Source: Parapedobacter indicus (GTDB lineage Bacteria; Bacteroidota; Bacteroidia; Sphingobacteriales; Sphingobacteriaceae). From it: a DNA stretch of 64,000 nucleotides. The stretch covers positions 496,001 to 560,000 of the forward strand of contig NZ_FOQO01000002.1 of assembly GCF_900113765.1 (NCBI RefSeq), written 5' to 3'. Below the pieces are notes generated by a model, which was not told the origin of the DNA, made no database searches, and worked only from the letters and a program-made list of their open reading frames with translations. Positions 1 through 10,300 of this stretch are shown in pieces. Each line of letters starts with the position of its first letter. Position 1 is the stretch's first letter. The translations under genes and the position numbers were made by a program.

Positions 1-131
1 TTTGGCCAGTCTGGGCATCCCATGCCAGAGCCTGTGCTGCGTACCACGCCGCCCGCAAGTATCAACACAAATAGCGAAACAATCGTAATCTTGTTGATCC
101 ATAAAAACCTCTTTTCAGCAGGCGGAAGCAT
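1..131 (-). CDS. ctaA: Heme A synthase CtaA/COX15, N-terminal part (runs off the window)
   Basis: This is the start of a gene that leaves the window at base 1, so only 43 codons are present. The start is ATG at 129-131, six bases after the coxA stop, giving M-L-P-P-A-E-K-R-F and then a first membrane helix. The helix is followed by RSTGSGMGCPDWP, the hallmark of COX15/CtaA heme A synthases in Bacteroidota. The known family role is oxidation of the heme O methyl group to formyl, giving heme A for the a-type oxidase encoded just upstream. Tight spacing puts it in the act-cox operon. The catalytic histidines lie outside the window, so the call rests on the N-terminal motif and context. Confidence 0.85.
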   Translation of the reverse strand, partial: MLPPAEKRFLWINKITIVSLFVLILAGGVVRSTGSGMGCPDWP

Positions 132-137
132 CCGTTA

Positions 138-2030
138 TTATTCCCTCTCCTTTTCGGGTTGGGCAGCAGCATTTGCCAACTCCCATTCCCGTTGTATACG
201 CTCCGCTTCCACATTTCCTTCAAAGTCGTGTGGAAGATTCGAACTCATGGTTTCCGAAAACGGTACTGTTTGCGGAATAAAATCCTCGTGATGCCCTGGT
301 TTGCTATAGTCATACGGCCAACGATAAACCGTAGGGATCTCACCCGGCCAGTTTCCATGAATGTGTTTCACCGGTGTTGTCCACTCCAGCGTATTGGCAC
401 CCCAAGGATTCTGAGTGGCTACCTTGCCAAACCGCATCGAAGCGAAGAAATTCCAAATAAACGCGATCTGTCCCAGTCCCGCAATAATTGCAGACCACGT
501 AATGAAGATATTCACCGAAACCCACTTTTCCATAAATGGAAACTCAGTAAAGGCATAATACCTCCGGGGCACTCCGTCGATTCCCATGAAGTGCATGGGG
601 AAAAACACAAAATAGGCACCGACAAACGTAAGCCAGAAATGCAGATACCCCAACTTTTCATTCATCATCCGTCCGAACATCTTGGGATACCAATGATATA
701 CGCCGCAAAGCATACCGAATATGGATGCAGACCCCATCACCAAATGGAAGTGAGCAACGACAAAATACGTGTCATGTAGGTTAATGTCCAGCGCCGAATT
801 ACCTACATAAAGACCTGTCAACCCACCTGAGATAAAAAAGGACACCATGCCGATGGCAAATAACATCGCCGGTGTAAACCGAATATTCCCCCGCCATAGC
901 GTCGCTAGGTAGTTAAACGATTTTACCGCTGACGGGACAGCGATAATCAAGGTAGTGATCATGAATACACCACCCAAAAATGGATTCATACCGGTCACAA
1001 ACATGTGGTGCCCCCAAACGATAAACGAAAGTACCGTGATACCAATCAATGAATACACCATGGCATGATAACCAAATATGGGCTTACGTGAATTGGTGGA
1101 AATCACTTCCGAAGTAAGGCCAAGGGCCGGCATCAATACAATATACACCTCAGGGTGCCCTAAGAACCAGAATAAGTGTTGAAACAAAATCGGGCTACCA
1201 CCTTCATTGGGTAAAATCTGCCCCTGTACAACTAAATCCGATAAATAAAAGCTTGTACCGAAGCTACGGTCGAAAATAAGCAGCACCACGGCCGATACCA
1301 AAACGGGGAATGACAACAACCCCACGATGGCGGTCAAAAACAATGCCCATACGGTCAACGGCATTTTCCAAAGATCCATACCCTTGGTACGCAAATTCAG
1401 TACGGTACTGATATAATTTGTCCCCCCGAGCACTTGCGATATGATAAACATCACCATACTGGCCAACCAGAGTGTCATTCCCAGGCCCGAGCCAGGAATG
1501 GCTTTGGGTATTGCCGACAAGGGTGGGTAGATAGTCCAGCCGGCGCTAGCGGGACCGCTTTCGATGAAAAATGACGAGATCATAACCACACATGCCCCAA
1601 GGAAAAACCAATAAGACAGCATATTCATGAACGGCGATGCCATATCCCTTGCACCCAATTGGTAGGGAATCAACAAATTAGCAAACGTACCGCTCAGGCC
1701 GGCAGTTAGTACGAAAAATACCATGATCGTACCATGGATGGTCACCAACGCCAGAAAGAACTCTGGGTTGATACGACCGCCCTCTGCCCACTTTCCAAGA
1801 AAGACCTCCAAAATTGGGAATTCTTTATCTGGCCATGCCAACTGCATCCGAAATAAGATCGATAAAATCATGGCGAAAACTGCCATCACAATACCGGTAA
1901 TCAAAAATTGCTTAGCAATCATTTTGTGATCCTGACTAAACACATATTTAGTCCAAAATGATTCATGGTGATGCCCATGCTCACCATGGTGATCCACATT
2001 ATGCGTACCTACGCTTGCTATACTTGACAT
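138..2030 (-). CDS. coxA: Cytochrome c oxidase subunit I
   Basis: This 630-residue protein is the heme-copper catalytic subunit of an aa3/caa3-type oxidase, which reduces O2 to water and pumps protons in the inner membrane. It has the expected run of about 12 or more membrane helices. Diagnostic stretches include WFLGHPEVYIVLMPALG (CuB histidine and tyrosine region), VWGHHMFVTGMNP (the paired CuB histidines) and HDTYFVVAHFHLVMG (heme a and heme a3 ligand histidines). The N-terminus has a histidine-rich stretch (HNVDHHGEHGHHHES) before the first helix. The gene lies 32 bp after coxB and 6 bp before ctaA. The order actA-F, coxB, coxA is the classical Bacteroidota arrangement, in which ACIII and the oxidase form a supercomplex. 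Confidence 0.97.
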   Translation of the reverse strand: MSSIASVGTHNVDHHGEHGHHHESFWTKYVFSQDHKMIAKQFLITGIVMAVFAMILSILFRMQLAWPDKEFPILEVFLGKWAEGGRINPEFFLALVTIHGTIMVFFVLTAGLSGTFANLLIPYQLGARDMASPFMNMLSYWFFLGACVVMISSFFIESGPASAGWTIYPPLSAIPKAIPGSGLGMTLWLASMVMFIISQVLGGTNYISTVLNLRTKGMDLWKMPLTVWALFLTAIVGLLSFPVLVSAVVLLIFDRSFGTSFYLSDLVVQGQILPNEGGSPILFQHLFWFLGHPEVYIVLMPALGLTSEVISTNSRKPIFGYHAMVYSLIGITVLSFIVWGHHMFVTGMNPFLGGVFMITTLIIAVPSAVKSFNYLATLWRGNIRFTPAMLFAIGMVSFFISGGLTGLYVGNSALDINLHDTYFVVAHFHLVMGSASIFGMLCGVYHWYPKMFGRMMNEKLGYLHFWLTFVGAYFVFFPMHFMGIDGVPRRYYAFTEFPFMEKWVSVNIFITWSAIIAGLGQIAFIWNFFASMRFGKVATQNPWGANTLEWTTPVKHIHGNWPGEIPTVYRWPYDYSKPGHHEDFIPQTVPFSETMSSNLPHDFEGNVEAERIQREWELANAAAQPEKERE

Positions 2031-2062
2031 ATCTGTGTATTAAATACGTTATTCTTCAGTCC

Positions 2063-3412
2063 CTATTCATGTACGTTAGCCAACAATCTCTCCTGCGCCG
2101 GCTCGTCCGCTGTCTGTGTTGCCTGAGACATTTTAAATTCTTTCCTTAAATCTTCTGTAAAGAAATAAGGTTGTTCATTAAGCCAGGCCTGATATTCCTC
2201 TTCCGTTACAATCCGCACTTTCTTTTGCATATTGTAGTGTCCACCGCCACATATTTTGGCGCAGAGCATTACAAAATCGTATTTATAGTCACCCAACCGG
2301 TCGCGCATCTCTTCTGTGGTGACGGTCGGTGTAAACTGGAAATATGTCTTCATACCCGGTACCGCATTCATCTGTACCCGGAAATCCGGCATATAAAAGC
2401 TATGTAAAATATCTTTTGACCCGATCTGCACCCGTACGGGCTTATTTACCGGTAATACGATTTCAGATCCCAACTGGTCATCCCAATTCTTTTTATCGTT
2501 GAAATCCATTCCCAATCCGTTCAATGGCGTTGTCAACCGATAATTACGTTCGCCAAGCTGACCGTCCCGTCCCGGATAACGGACTGTCCAAGTGAACTGT
2601 TCGCCTACAACTTCGATATGGAGCGCATTTTTCTGATCCTCTTCCGGCACATTCGTAATGCCCCGCCACGTGAAAAACCCAAACAACACCAAAATCGTCA
2701 ACACAATTGCAGGTGTAATGGTCCATATCTTCTCAATCGTATTATTATGCGGATAAAAGTACGCCTTACGAGTAGGCCGCGCACGATATATATAGGCGAA
2801 CGAAAATAAGCCTATGTGCATAACCACCAATACGATCGTACAGATGATCGTTGTGATGATAAACATGGTATCAATCTGCTGACCGTGCTCTGTGACCGCA
2901 GCCCGGAACGATTGTCCTCCGTGATGAACATACGACCAATACACACCGTATAATCCCAGTACTAATGCAACCAGAAACAATACGGCATTGAAGTTATACA
3001 GATAATAGGTGGTATCTTTTCCGTTCATCCGTCTCGTCAACTCATACACTTGAATAATCTTTCCGATTACTCCCACCAGCACACAGATCAAAAAGACCAG
3101 CAACAACCCATAGAAGAAGTTCTTATACACCTGCGGATCAATGTTCGGACCTGCGTCTTCCGCAGCGGCGGCTGCAGGTTTGTCTGCTTTAGCCGCAGGT
3201 ACAGCGGCGGTCACAGTGTCTGGCGAGACCGGCGCAACGTCGCCGGCTGTATCCGCTGCAGTCGCAGTATCCGCTACCGCAGTCGCAGTATCTACGGTTT
3301 GCGTTGCAGTGGTATCCGTCTCCTGAGCAAAAGCCCGACCAACCAGCGCAATTCCCACAACGAATGCCAGTATCCAAACTGTTTTTAACTTGCTACTTTT
3401 TATAAAGCCCAT
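2063..3412 (-). CDS. coxB: Cytochrome c oxidase subunit II with a long Ala/Thr-rich N-terminal insert
   Basis: This 449-residue subunit carries the CuA centre that accepts electrons for subunit I. The CuA ligand motif is near the C-terminus as CAKICGGGHYNM, and ILHSFYMPDFRVQ gives the other histidine. It has a signal peptide ending in GRAFAQ and several membrane helices (around residues 95-115, 140-160, 180-205 and 230-250). Between the signal peptide and the first mature helix lie about 60 residues rich in Thr, Ala, Val, Asp and Pro, with the element TATAVADTATAADTAG. This makes it longer than typical CoxB proteins of about 300-350 residues. No C-terminal cytochrome c domain is visible. It is 36 bp after actF and 32 bp before coxA. 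Confidence 0.95.
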   Translation of the reverse strand: MGFIKSSKLKTVWILAFVVGIALVGRAFAQETDTTATQTVDTATAVADTATAADTAGDVAPVSPDTVTAAVPAAKADKPAAAAAEDAGPNIDPQVYKNFFYGLLLVFLICVLVGVIGKIIQVYELTRRMNGKDTTYYLYNFNAVLFLVALVLGLYGVYWSYVHHGGQSFRAAVTEHGQQIDTMFIITTIICTIVLVVMHIGLFSFAYIYRARPTRKAYFYPHNNTIEKIWTITPAIVLTILVLFGFFTWRGITNVPEEDQKNALHIEVVGEQFTWTVRYPGRDGQLGERNYRLTTPLNGLGMDFNDKKNWDDQLGSEIVLPVNKPVRVQIGSKDILHSFYMPDFRVQMNAVPGMKTYFQFTPTVTTEEMRDRLGDYKYDFVMLCAKICGGGHYNMQKKVRIVTEEEYQAWLNEQPYFFTEDLRKEFKMSQATQTADEPAQERLLANVHE

Positions 3413-3448
3413 TTCTATTTATAACGATTATCCGTGTTTTAATATTAC

Positions 3449-4684
3449 TCAAATCTGATGGTGCAAACTCTCTTCGAGGAAAGGATGTTTACTGGGAACC
3501 AATGCATGCTTGCTCAATTTGTTCAACACCAGAAACGCAAACAATCCTACAAAGCCAAGTGCTGTACCTATCTCAATCCAACCGAATCCACGATGGGTCT
3601 CTACCGTGCCCGGCATCACCATAATGTAAAAGTCAAGCCAATGGCCAAGAAGCAATACAACACATACGGCCCCAAGCACCTTAGGGTTGCGCACATAGTC
3701 CCTATTCACTAACACCAAAACAGGCACTACAAAATTAATCGCAACACTTAACCAAAACCAAGGCTTATATTCCGGCTCCCAACGCTTATAAAAGTAAACG
3801 GATTCTTCGGGTATATTGGCGTACCAAGTTAACATAAACTGAGCGAACCAAACATACGTCCAGAAAATGGAAAAGCCGAAAATCAATTTACCAAGATCGT
3901 GCAAGTGGTTTTCGTTAACCCAGTTCAAATAACCTGCTCTTTTCAGCAAAATTACCATAAGTGTAATCACACAGAGGCCACTGACAAATATAGCAGCAAA
4001 ATTATACCAGCCGAACATGGTGGAAAACCAATGGGCTTCCAACGACATAATGGTATCGAAAATCCAGATAGGCGACGTAAACCCAAAAATAACCAAAAAT
4101 ATCGCAGCTACTTTGAAGCTTTTCTTGTAGGAATTGAGACCGCCTTCTAAATCCTCACGGTACGAAAACCGGGCCAAAAGCCATGCGCAAATGCTATAAG
4201 CACCCATAAAAGCAACCTGCCTAAACAAAAATCCAGGAGCGTTTAGGAATGCTGATTTACCAGCTATCAGCGCATCATAATTGGGGCTGTTGGGGTCAGT
4301 AAGTCCTTCGCCAAACCAATGGTGATACAGGTTATGTGAAAATAATCCACCTATAATAATAACAAGCAACACCAATGAGGCAACAGGCAATACATAAGCC
4401 ATTGCCTGCGGGATCCGTATCAAACCCGATGGCCAACCGGCTTGGGTAACAAAGACCAATGCCAGGAAACAACCACCTGCAGCACACACGCCTGTAAAAT
4501 AATACCCCATCAGCAATAGGTTTGCGTAGGTCCGCTCCACGATGATGTGGTTGCTGGAAAGCAAGCCGATGGCGACCGCCACTATGCCTACGGCTACCGC
4601 AACCAAGCTCAATGCCCGTGCTTTCCCCGTAAACGTAAACTGCTCGCTGAAGTTATAATCGTGATGATGACTATGATTTCCCAT
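3449..4684 (-). CDS. actF: Alternative complex III subunit ActF (quinol:cytochrome c oxidoreductase, membrane subunit)
   Basis: This 411-residue polytopic membrane protein belongs to the ActF family, related to NrfD/PsrC. About ten helices are visible, with conserved patches such as RFSYREDLEGG, DTIMSLEAHWFSTMFGWYNFA and IFWTYVWFAQFMLTWYANIPEE. In ACIII, ActC and ActF form a pseudo-symmetric membrane pair for quinol oxidation and possible proton translocation. The N-terminus is histidine-rich (MGNHSHHHDYNF). The gene is 20 bp after actE and 36 bp before coxB, inside the operon. Confidence 0.94.
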   Translation of the reverse strand: MGNHSHHHDYNFSEQFTFTGKARALSLVAVAVGIVAVAIGLLSSNHIIVERTYANLLLMGYYFTGVCAAGGCFLALVFVTQAGWPSGLIRIPQAMAYVLPVASLVLLVIIIGGLFSHNLYHHWFGEGLTDPNSPNYDALIAGKSAFLNAPGFLFRQVAFMGAYSICAWLLARFSYREDLEGGLNSYKKSFKVAAIFLVIFGFTSPIWIFDTIMSLEAHWFSTMFGWYNFAAIFVSGLCVITLMVILLKRAGYLNWVNENHLHDLGKLIFGFSIFWTYVWFAQFMLTWYANIPEESVYFYKRWEPEYKPWFWLSVAINFVVPVLVLVNRDYVRNPKVLGAVCVVLLLGHWLDFYIMVMPGTVETHRGFGWIEIGTALGFVGLFAFLVLNKLSKHALVPSKHPFLEESLHHQI

Positions 4685-4704
4685 TTAATATAGCTGATAT
4701 AATA

Positions 4705-5328
4705 TTAATTCTTTTGTAATTCCCTAACATACATAACCACTTTCCAACGTTCTTCGGGCGACAGCTGCGATGCATGGGACCCCATCATGTTCAACCCGTA
4801 CGTGATTGTATGGTAAATCTTGCCATCGGTAAGATCAGCCATTCGCCCGCCACGTGATGAATTAATCGAATCGGACCTCGCATAAGAAGGAGGCGGAGGA
4901 AAGTTTTCAAGTTGCCGCGACTCAGCTTCCAACGTCCGGTCTTTGGTTATCGAGCCATCTCCATGCCCTTCAGGCCCGTGGCATACCGCGCAGTAAACCT
5001 GATACAGTGCTTTTCCTTGCTCAAGGTTCTCCGCTGTATGCACAAGCGGATTTACCAGTTCGACACCTGCACGTTCATAATCTTCGTTGCTCGCGGAATA
5101 AGGAAACCGCTCGAATCCAACCGGAGTCGTACCGGCGGGCGGTATCTGAGCCGTCTTTCCGTCCTTAAAATTTGCATTCGGCTGATCGGGGTTATAACCA
5201 ATAGGGTCATACATATTGCGCGAAAACTCCCAGCCCGTACTGCGTGTGGTCTGATCACCGCACGAAGCCGCGACGACCGCAATCGCAACCGCCGTGCCTA
5301 CAGCGCTAAGAAGTTTTATCTTATTCAT
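4705..5328 (-). CDS. actE: Alternative complex III subunit ActE, monoheme c-type cytochrome lipoprotein
   Basis: This protein of about 207 residues has one CxxCH heme c site (VYCAVCHGPEGHGDG) and a distal methionine candidate in YGLNMMGSHASQL. ActE is a periplasmic cytochrome of ACIII that carries electrons toward the oxidase. The chosen start, ATG at 5328, gives a clean lipoprotein signal MNKIKLLSAVGTAVA with lipobox VAASC. The in-frame ATGs at 5337 and 5349 are possible but put charged residues before the signal. With the chosen start the gene overlaps the actD stop by 8 bases, which suggests translational coupling. Confidence 0.92.
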   Translation of the reverse strand: MNKIKLLSAVGTAVAIAVVAASCGDQTTRSTGWEFSRNMYDPIGYNPDQPNANFKDGKTAQIPPAGTTPVGFERFPYSASNEDYERAGVELVNPLVHTAENLEQGKALYQVYCAVCHGPEGHGDGSITKDRTLEAESRQLENFPPPPSYARSDSINSSRGGRMADLTDGKIYHTITYGLNMMGSHASQLSPEERWKVVMYVRELQKN

Positions 5329-5857
5329 AACTAACATATTTTCGTTCATTGTACTTCACTTCCACAGCGCCCGCTTCTTTCAATAGTGTTTCGATCTTCA
5401 GGTGGTCGGCGTTGTCATTTGCATCAACAGCGAGAATAAACCGATCATCGGTAGCGCGCAAATCCATTACTCGGGGCGCACGCCCGGGAAACAGGTGATT
5501 GCGATAAAAAAAGGTTGCCACCATTCCCAGTGCTGTGATCAGAATGGTACATTCAAATGTCACAGGCACAAAATCCGGCAAGGGCAACGCCGGTTTACCT
5601 CCGATATTCATTGGCCAATCATAAAACATCGTATAATAAAGGAGACTGAATCCCAATGTCCCTCCTAGCAACCCAAAGCAAAATGCGGCAATGGGAAGTC
5701 TGGAAGGTTTTACGCCCAACTTGGCTTCAATACCGTGAATGGGCATCGGCGTAAAACAGTCATAAATGCTAACGTTATTGGCTTGCAGCCTATCGATCCC
5801 GTCCATCAATTCGTCTGGATCCGCAAAACTTCCGATGATATATTTGAAATTACTCAT
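5321..5857 (-). CDS. actD: Alternative complex III subunit ActD (DUF3341 family)
   Basis: This 178-residue protein has two membrane helices (about residues 55-80 and 95-120) flanked by soluble parts. The N-terminus YIIGSFADPDELMDGIDRLQ and the segment YDCFTPMPIHGIE are typical of the DUF3341/ActD family. ActD is a small membrane subunit that packs against ActC in ACIII; no catalytic residues are known. It starts 2 bp after the actC stop and overlaps actE by 8 bp, so translation of all three is probably coupled. Confidence 0.93.
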   Translation of the reverse strand: MSNFKYIIGSFADPDELMDGIDRLQANNVSIYDCFTPMPIHGIEAKLGVKPSRLPIAAFCFGLLGGTLGFSLLYYTMFYDWPMNIGGKPALPLPDFVPVTFECTILITALGMVATFFYRNHLFPGRAPRVMDLRATDDRFILAVDANDNADHLKIETLLKEAGAVEVKYNERKYVSYE

Positions 5858-5859
5858 TG

Positions 5860-7341
5860 CTACTTGGTTTCTAATTCCTTGATTTCCTCTTCCGTCACCG
5901 AATCGAATTTCGTCAGGCTGTTTGTAAAGAACTCCACCTGTCCCTTATCCAAATGACCTTCTTTGATCAACTTAGACTTTTGCTGTAAACTCGCACTCTT
6001 CAACAACAATTTTACCTCGGCTATCGCGATACCCGGTAAAAACCGGATGAAAAGCAGGAACATCGTGAAAAATAAGCCAACAGACCCAACGAACACCCCG
6101 ACATCCGTCCACGTAGGATAAAACATGGCCCAGCTCGAAGGAAGGTAATCGCGATGTAGCGAGGTAACGATGATCACAAACCGTTCGAACCACATCCCGA
6201 TATTTACCACGATGGATAACACCCATGAAATCGGAATGCTTGTGCGGATTTTCTTGAACCAGAATAACTGCGGAGAAATCACGTTACAGGTCATCATCGT
6301 CCAGTACGCCCACCAGTAAGGTCCGGCAATCCGGTTGGCAAAAGCATACATCTCGTATTCGGATCCGGAATACCAGGCAATGAACAACTCGGTCAAATAA
6401 GCGATTCCTACGATAGATCCCGTAGCCATGATGATTTTATTCATGGACTCGATGTGGAACATCGTAATGTAATTCTCAAAGTTCATCACTTTGCGCATCA
6501 CCAACAGCAGCGTTTGTACCATGGCAAATCCCGAAAAAATAGCTCCGGCAACAAAGTAAGGAGGGAAGATCGTCGTGTGCCACCCCGGAATTACGGAAGT
6601 TGCAAAGTCCATGGATACGATCGTGTGAACCGAGAGAACCAGCGGAGTAGATATACCTGCCAATATCAGGGAAACGATCTCAAATCGCTGCCATGTCTTT
6701 ACGGATCCATTCCAACCAAATGACATAATCGAATAAATTCTCCGTTTTAAGCCAGCGGCCCGATCCCGTACGGATGCAATATCCGGCAATAGTCCGCAGT
6801 ACCAGAAAACAAGGGATACCGTAAAATACGTGGAGATTGCAAATGCATCCCATACCAGTGGCGAGTTGAAGTTTACCCACAATGACCCGAATTGATTGGG
6901 CAATGGAAAAATCCAATAAGCCAACCAGGGGCGCCCCATGTGGGCTACTACATAAGTGGCTGCACAAATCACCGCAAAAATGGTCATTGCCTCAGCCGAA
7001 CGGTTAATTGAATTCCGCCAGTTCTGACGAAAAATCAATAAGACGGCCGAAATCAGCGTACCCGCGTGTCCAATACCTACCCACCATACAAAGTCGGTGA
7101 TATCCCATGCCCAACCTACCGTTTTGTTAAGCCCCCATGCTCCGATACCCGTCCAGAATGTATACCCTACACTAAACACCCACAACAACGCACCTAACGC
7201 CGCCAAAATAAATCCGATCCACCAAGCTCTATTGGGTTTGTTTTCTACCGGAAGCAGAATATCATCGGTTATTTTGGCATAGGTAATATCCTTGCCGGTT
7301 ATCAGGGGTTCTCTTAATATTGATTCGTTATGCGATGACAT
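5860..7341 (-). CDS. actC: Alternative complex III subunit ActC (NrfD/PsrC-like quinol-binding membrane subunit)
   Basis: This 493-residue polytopic membrane protein is of the NrfD/PsrC family. About ten helices are visible. Diagnostic segments are WVGIGHAGTLISAVLLIFRQ, VAHMGRPWLAYW and SLHRDYLPSSWAMFYPTWTD. In ACIII it forms the quinol-binding site next to the iron-sulfur subunit ActB. The C-terminus ends in a charged soluble tail. It is 20 bp after actB and 2 bp before actD. Confidence 0.95.
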   Translation of the reverse strand: MSSHNESILREPLITGKDITYAKITDDILLPVENKPNRAWWIGFILAALGALLWVFSVGYTFWTGIGAWGLNKTVGWAWDITDFVWWVGIGHAGTLISAVLLIFRQNWRNSINRSAEAMTIFAVICAATYVVAHMGRPWLAYWIFPLPNQFGSLWVNFNSPLVWDAFAISTYFTVSLVFWYCGLLPDIASVRDRAAGLKRRIYSIMSFGWNGSVKTWQRFEIVSLILAGISTPLVLSVHTIVSMDFATSVIPGWHTTIFPPYFVAGAIFSGFAMVQTLLLVMRKVMNFENYITMFHIESMNKIIMATGSIVGIAYLTELFIAWYSGSEYEMYAFANRIAGPYWWAYWTMMTCNVISPQLFWFKKIRTSIPISWVLSIVVNIGMWFERFVIIVTSLHRDYLPSSWAMFYPTWTDVGVFVGSVGLFFTMFLLFIRFLPGIAIAEVKLLLKSASLQQKSKLIKEGHLDKGQVEFFTNSLTKFDSVTEEEIKELETK

Positions 7342-7361
7342 AGTCTATTAATTCAAAATGA

Positions 7362-10300
7362 TTAAGCCTCATACGTATTTCTCACCTTCGTCATGTAACC
7401 GATACCTGGCTGCACATTGATTTCCTCCAATACATAGTACACCCGTTCATTCTTCAGCGCCTTAGACACTTCGGAATTTGGATCATTGGCATCGCCAAAG
7501 ATGATGGCGTTGGCGGAGCATGCCGAGCTGCAAGCTAACTTAATGTCCCCGTCTTTCAACGTCCGCTTTTCGATCTTGGCTTTCAACTTACCCGCTTGGA
7601 TACGCTGGATACACATTGAGCATTTCTCCATCACACCCCGTGAACGGGAAACCACATCCGGATTTAACACCAGTTGGGTAAACTCATTGTTCAGGTAATT
7701 ATCGAACCGTGAGTCGTTCCAATAGTTGAACCAGTTGAAGCGGCGCACTTTATAGGGGCAGTTATTTGCACAATAACGGGTACCGAAACAACGATTGTAC
7801 GCCATGTGATTCAGCCCCTCAGAGGAGTGAACCGTAGCCAGTACCGGGCAAACCGTCTCGCAGGGAGCGTGCTCACAATGCTGGCACATCATGGGTTGAT
7901 GCACCACGGACACATTTTCCATGTCGTCCAGGTGTCTGATTTCGTCCTCTTCGGTAAACGATTCCCCTCCTTGTTCGATCGCATAATAGCGGTCAATCCG
8001 CATCCAATGCATCTCGCGGCGGCGGCGTACCTCATCGCGGCCGACGACAGGAATGTTATTTTCGACGTTGCAGGCAACAATACAGGAACCGCATCCGGTA
8101 CAGGCATTCAAATCGATCGCCATCACCCATTTGTGACCTGGTTGCTCGTATTTATTCCACAGATCGTACGTCTTGTGTGAATCCGTCCAACTTCCGGCAT
8201 TATGCCCCGGATTTTCCTTGTACTTCGCAAAGGATGTCTCGCGGATGATATTACGTCCTTCTATGGTATGGTGGGTTTGGGTTTGTGCTAATTCATAATT
8301 ACCACTCGCCTTGGTCAGCTTGGCAGTCGTATTGAACTGCAGGGTGCCATTTACCAACTTCACAAAGGGATAAGCGTTTTTTCCGACGTTATTTCCCGCT
8401 TTCCCAACTTTCGTACGGCCATACCCCAGCGCAATTGAAACGGTTCCCATCGCCTGCCCGGGTTGCATCAACACCGGGAGCGTTACTTTATAACCGCTAT
8501 CATCAGCCACCTCTACTAAGCTATTTTCGCCCAAACCAAGTGACTCCGCAAACTTCGGATTCAACGCCGCATAATTGTCCCAGGTCACTTTGGACACTGG
8601 ATCCGGCAACTCATGCAAGTACGCATTATTACCTTGTTTACCATCCTTAAGGGCGATACTTTGGTACAATTGAACCTCTACGTCCTTAGCCAACGCTTTG
8701 CTATGGGAAGCTAGGGTATTGGCTACCGCACCCAGTGTAGAAAAATCAAAGCTATACGTAGTAGCCGGCTGATCGCCTTTGTATTCGAATCCTGTCTGCA
8801 ATACATCTTTCCACGTTTTGCTACTGCCAACGAGAAGCTGTTGTTCCCAATTGTTCTTTACAAACGTATAATAGTCGGTCTTCTCGCCCGCCCACAACAG
8901 TAAGCTGTGCTCCACTTGGCGGGTGTTGTATACCGGATTAATGGTCGGCTGTACGATGGTATAGTAACCTCCACGTGGATGGGCATCGCCCCAAGATTCC
9001 AGAAAATTATGGTTCGGTGCAATGGCATCCAGCTCCGAGGCCGTTTCGTCCTCGCGGTCGGAAAATGATAGTTTGAACTTAATCTTACTCAATGCAGCTT
9101 TCACTGCTTCCTGATTCGGGTAATTGTACAGGGGATTGCTTTCCCAAAAGAATGCCACATCCACATCGCCCCGGTTTGCTTCCGCCAAAAACGAAGCAAA
9201 TGCTTCGTCGTCACCTTTATACTGATAGGAAGGATTATCCAAATCGATCGTACTGCCATAGCTTTGCAACGCCACATTAATGGCATTAGTCAACGTTTGT
9301 ATAGCGACTTCATTAGAGCCCGCCACAACCACTGCACGACCACGCGCCTGTTGCAGTTCCTGTGCCACGAGCTTCAAAGCAGTTTGCGCCTTCTGATTGG
9401 AGCTTAGCGCGCCGGGCAAGTTACTTCCGGTAATGGCGTTGTACAGTGCGATCAGTAAGGGACCTTCTTCCGATGGCTTAATCGCCACGCGCACATCCGC
9501 ATTCGTACCGGTAAGGCTCATCCCACCTTCAAATTGAATGTGGCGTGACATCTTACCTTTTTGAAGGCTCTTGTAATCTCGGTTGCTGATGTATTGCTGA
9601 GTATGTTCTTCGCCGCTAAGCCAAGTACCCAGAAAATCCGCTGCCACGCTGACGATGACGTCTGCATTATCAAAACGATAATATGGCACAACCGATTTAC
9701 CAAAGCTATTTTGATTGGCTTTGAGAATACCACTGTAGGAAACCGCCTCCACTTCAACCAAGCGTGCAGTCGGGTATTTTTCGGTGAAACGCGCAATCGC
9801 TGCAATCGTCGACGGACTGTTTATCGTTGACGAAACGATGCGAATCTGCTTTCCGGCCGCTTTTGCCGCATCCAATGCGGTTACCACGTGGGTATCCAAC
9901 TCATCCCATGAAATATCTGCCCCCTTGAATTTAGGCGCCTTCAATTTCGAAGTATCGTAAAGATCCAGTATAGAAGCCTGAGCCGACGCATCGGTACCGC
10001 AGTTTAAGCCCACCGCAGAAGGGTTAGCCTCCAACAGGATGGGACGGCCTTCGCGCGTCCGCACCAAAACACTTTGTCCTTTGAAACTGGACGCATAAAA
10101 ATTGGGAACGCCCGGTGTTATTTCCTCCGGTTTAATCAGGTAAGGGATCGCTTTGTGTGCAGGTGTGCGCTCGCAAGCCGCCAGTGTAACGGCCCCCAAG
10201 CCAAAACCCAACGCTTTCAGGAAATCCCGGCGGGGAGTCCTTGTACTCAAGCCAGCTTCACTCAAAACATCTTCTACGGGAATCGATTCGGAAAATTCAC

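Noticed and set aside
159-779. 206-codon open frame on the plus strand
   Set aside because: It lies wholly antisense inside coxA, has no family resemblance and no start signal; a shadow of the real gene.
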